A stretch of DNA of 8,066 nucleotides. Source: an uncultured Burkholderiales bacterium. GTDB lineage: Bacteria; Pseudomonadota; Gammaproteobacteria; Burkholderiales; Burkholderiaceae_C. The position numbers and the translations under genes were made by a program. The notes under the pieces are model-generated. The model made no database searches, was not told where the DNA came from, and saw only the letters and a program-made list of their open reading frames with translations. Positions within the stretch are counted from its first letter, which is position 1. Every line of letters starts with the position of its first letter. Of the stretch, positions 7,951 through 8,066 are shown one piece after another. Location: contig CAIODK010000110.1 of the NCBI GenBank assembly GCA_903856995.1, forward strand, positions 1-8,066, read 5' to 3'.

Positions 7951-8066
7951 CACCTCCATCGGCAAGCCCGCAAGCAAGCTACTCATTCGAGCAAGGCAAG
8001 CTCAGTCTGTTTGCGATCGACGAAGCGCATTGCGTGAGCCAATGGGGCCACGACTTCCGCCCCGAA
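7947..8066 (+). pseudogene. RecQ-helicase fragment lacking its N-terminal part, open at window end
   Basis: A frame starting with GTG at 7947, overlapping the scpA stop as GTGA, stays open to the window edge for 40 codons. Its second half reads GKLSLFAIDEAHCVSQWGHD and continues FRPE, the highly specific motif II (DEAH, 8019-8030) and aromatic-rich loop of RecQ-family ATP-dependent DNA helicases. In E. coli RecQ this DEAH lies near residue 146; here it is codon 25. The Q motif and Walker A (motif I) are therefore absent, and scpA occupies the DNA where they should be. The first 14 or so codons (Pro/Ser/Ala-rich) do not look like RecQ and could be the natural start of another gene after scpA. 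The product could not be an active helicase. It is either a fusion made by deletion or an assembly chimera at a contig end; the rest of the gene lies outside the window. Confidence 0.7.

Overview
The window looks like a piece of a betaproteobacterial chromosome, most likely Burkholderiales and close to Comamonadaceae. This rests on gene content and on how the proteins read: a PpiD-type foldase directly behind a tRNA-Val, a tRNA-His, DusA, an FCD-type GntR regulator divergent from a one-chain methylmalonyl-CoA mutase, and roughly 55-60% G+C in the core genes. I recognised families from memory; no search was run. The odd window length, with one end inside a tRNA and the other inside a gene fragment, would fit a complete draft or metagenomic contig (inference).

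Left part (1-2139): the 3' end of a tRNA-Val and its terminator, then ppiD (periplasmic-side folding factor), then a complete tRNA-His(GTG) with its own terminator. A perfect TATAAT box for the tRNA-His overlaps the ppiD stop codon.

Middle part (2140-5013): a stretch poorer in G+C carries a small double-cupin protein related to the zinc-binding C-terminal domain of ChrR, with weakly conserved flanks and a possible decayed copy of its own 3' end. It is followed by dusA (tRNA dihydrouridine synthase A) and an overlapping EamA-type membrane transporter gene, probably one transcription unit.

Right part (5015-8066): a GntR/FCD regulator gene runs leftwards, converging on the transporter gene with a 1-base gap. 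It is divergent from scpA, the B12-dependent methylmalonyl-CoA mutase that interconverts methylmalonyl-CoA and succinyl-CoA. The AT-rich 122-base gap between them holds a plausible scpA promoter, a small palindrome on its -35 box and competing G/C hairpins in the leader. The regulator is the obvious candidate to control scpA.

The last 120 bases are the main surprise. A frame starting with GTG inside the scpA stop (GTGA overlap) runs into the unmistakable motif II region of a RecQ helicase, but everything that should precede motif II is absent. This is a 5'-truncated recQ joined to scpA, either a real rearrangement or an assembly chimera. I found no mobile element, CRISPR array, phage gene or clearly new system; most of the window is ordinary core genome.
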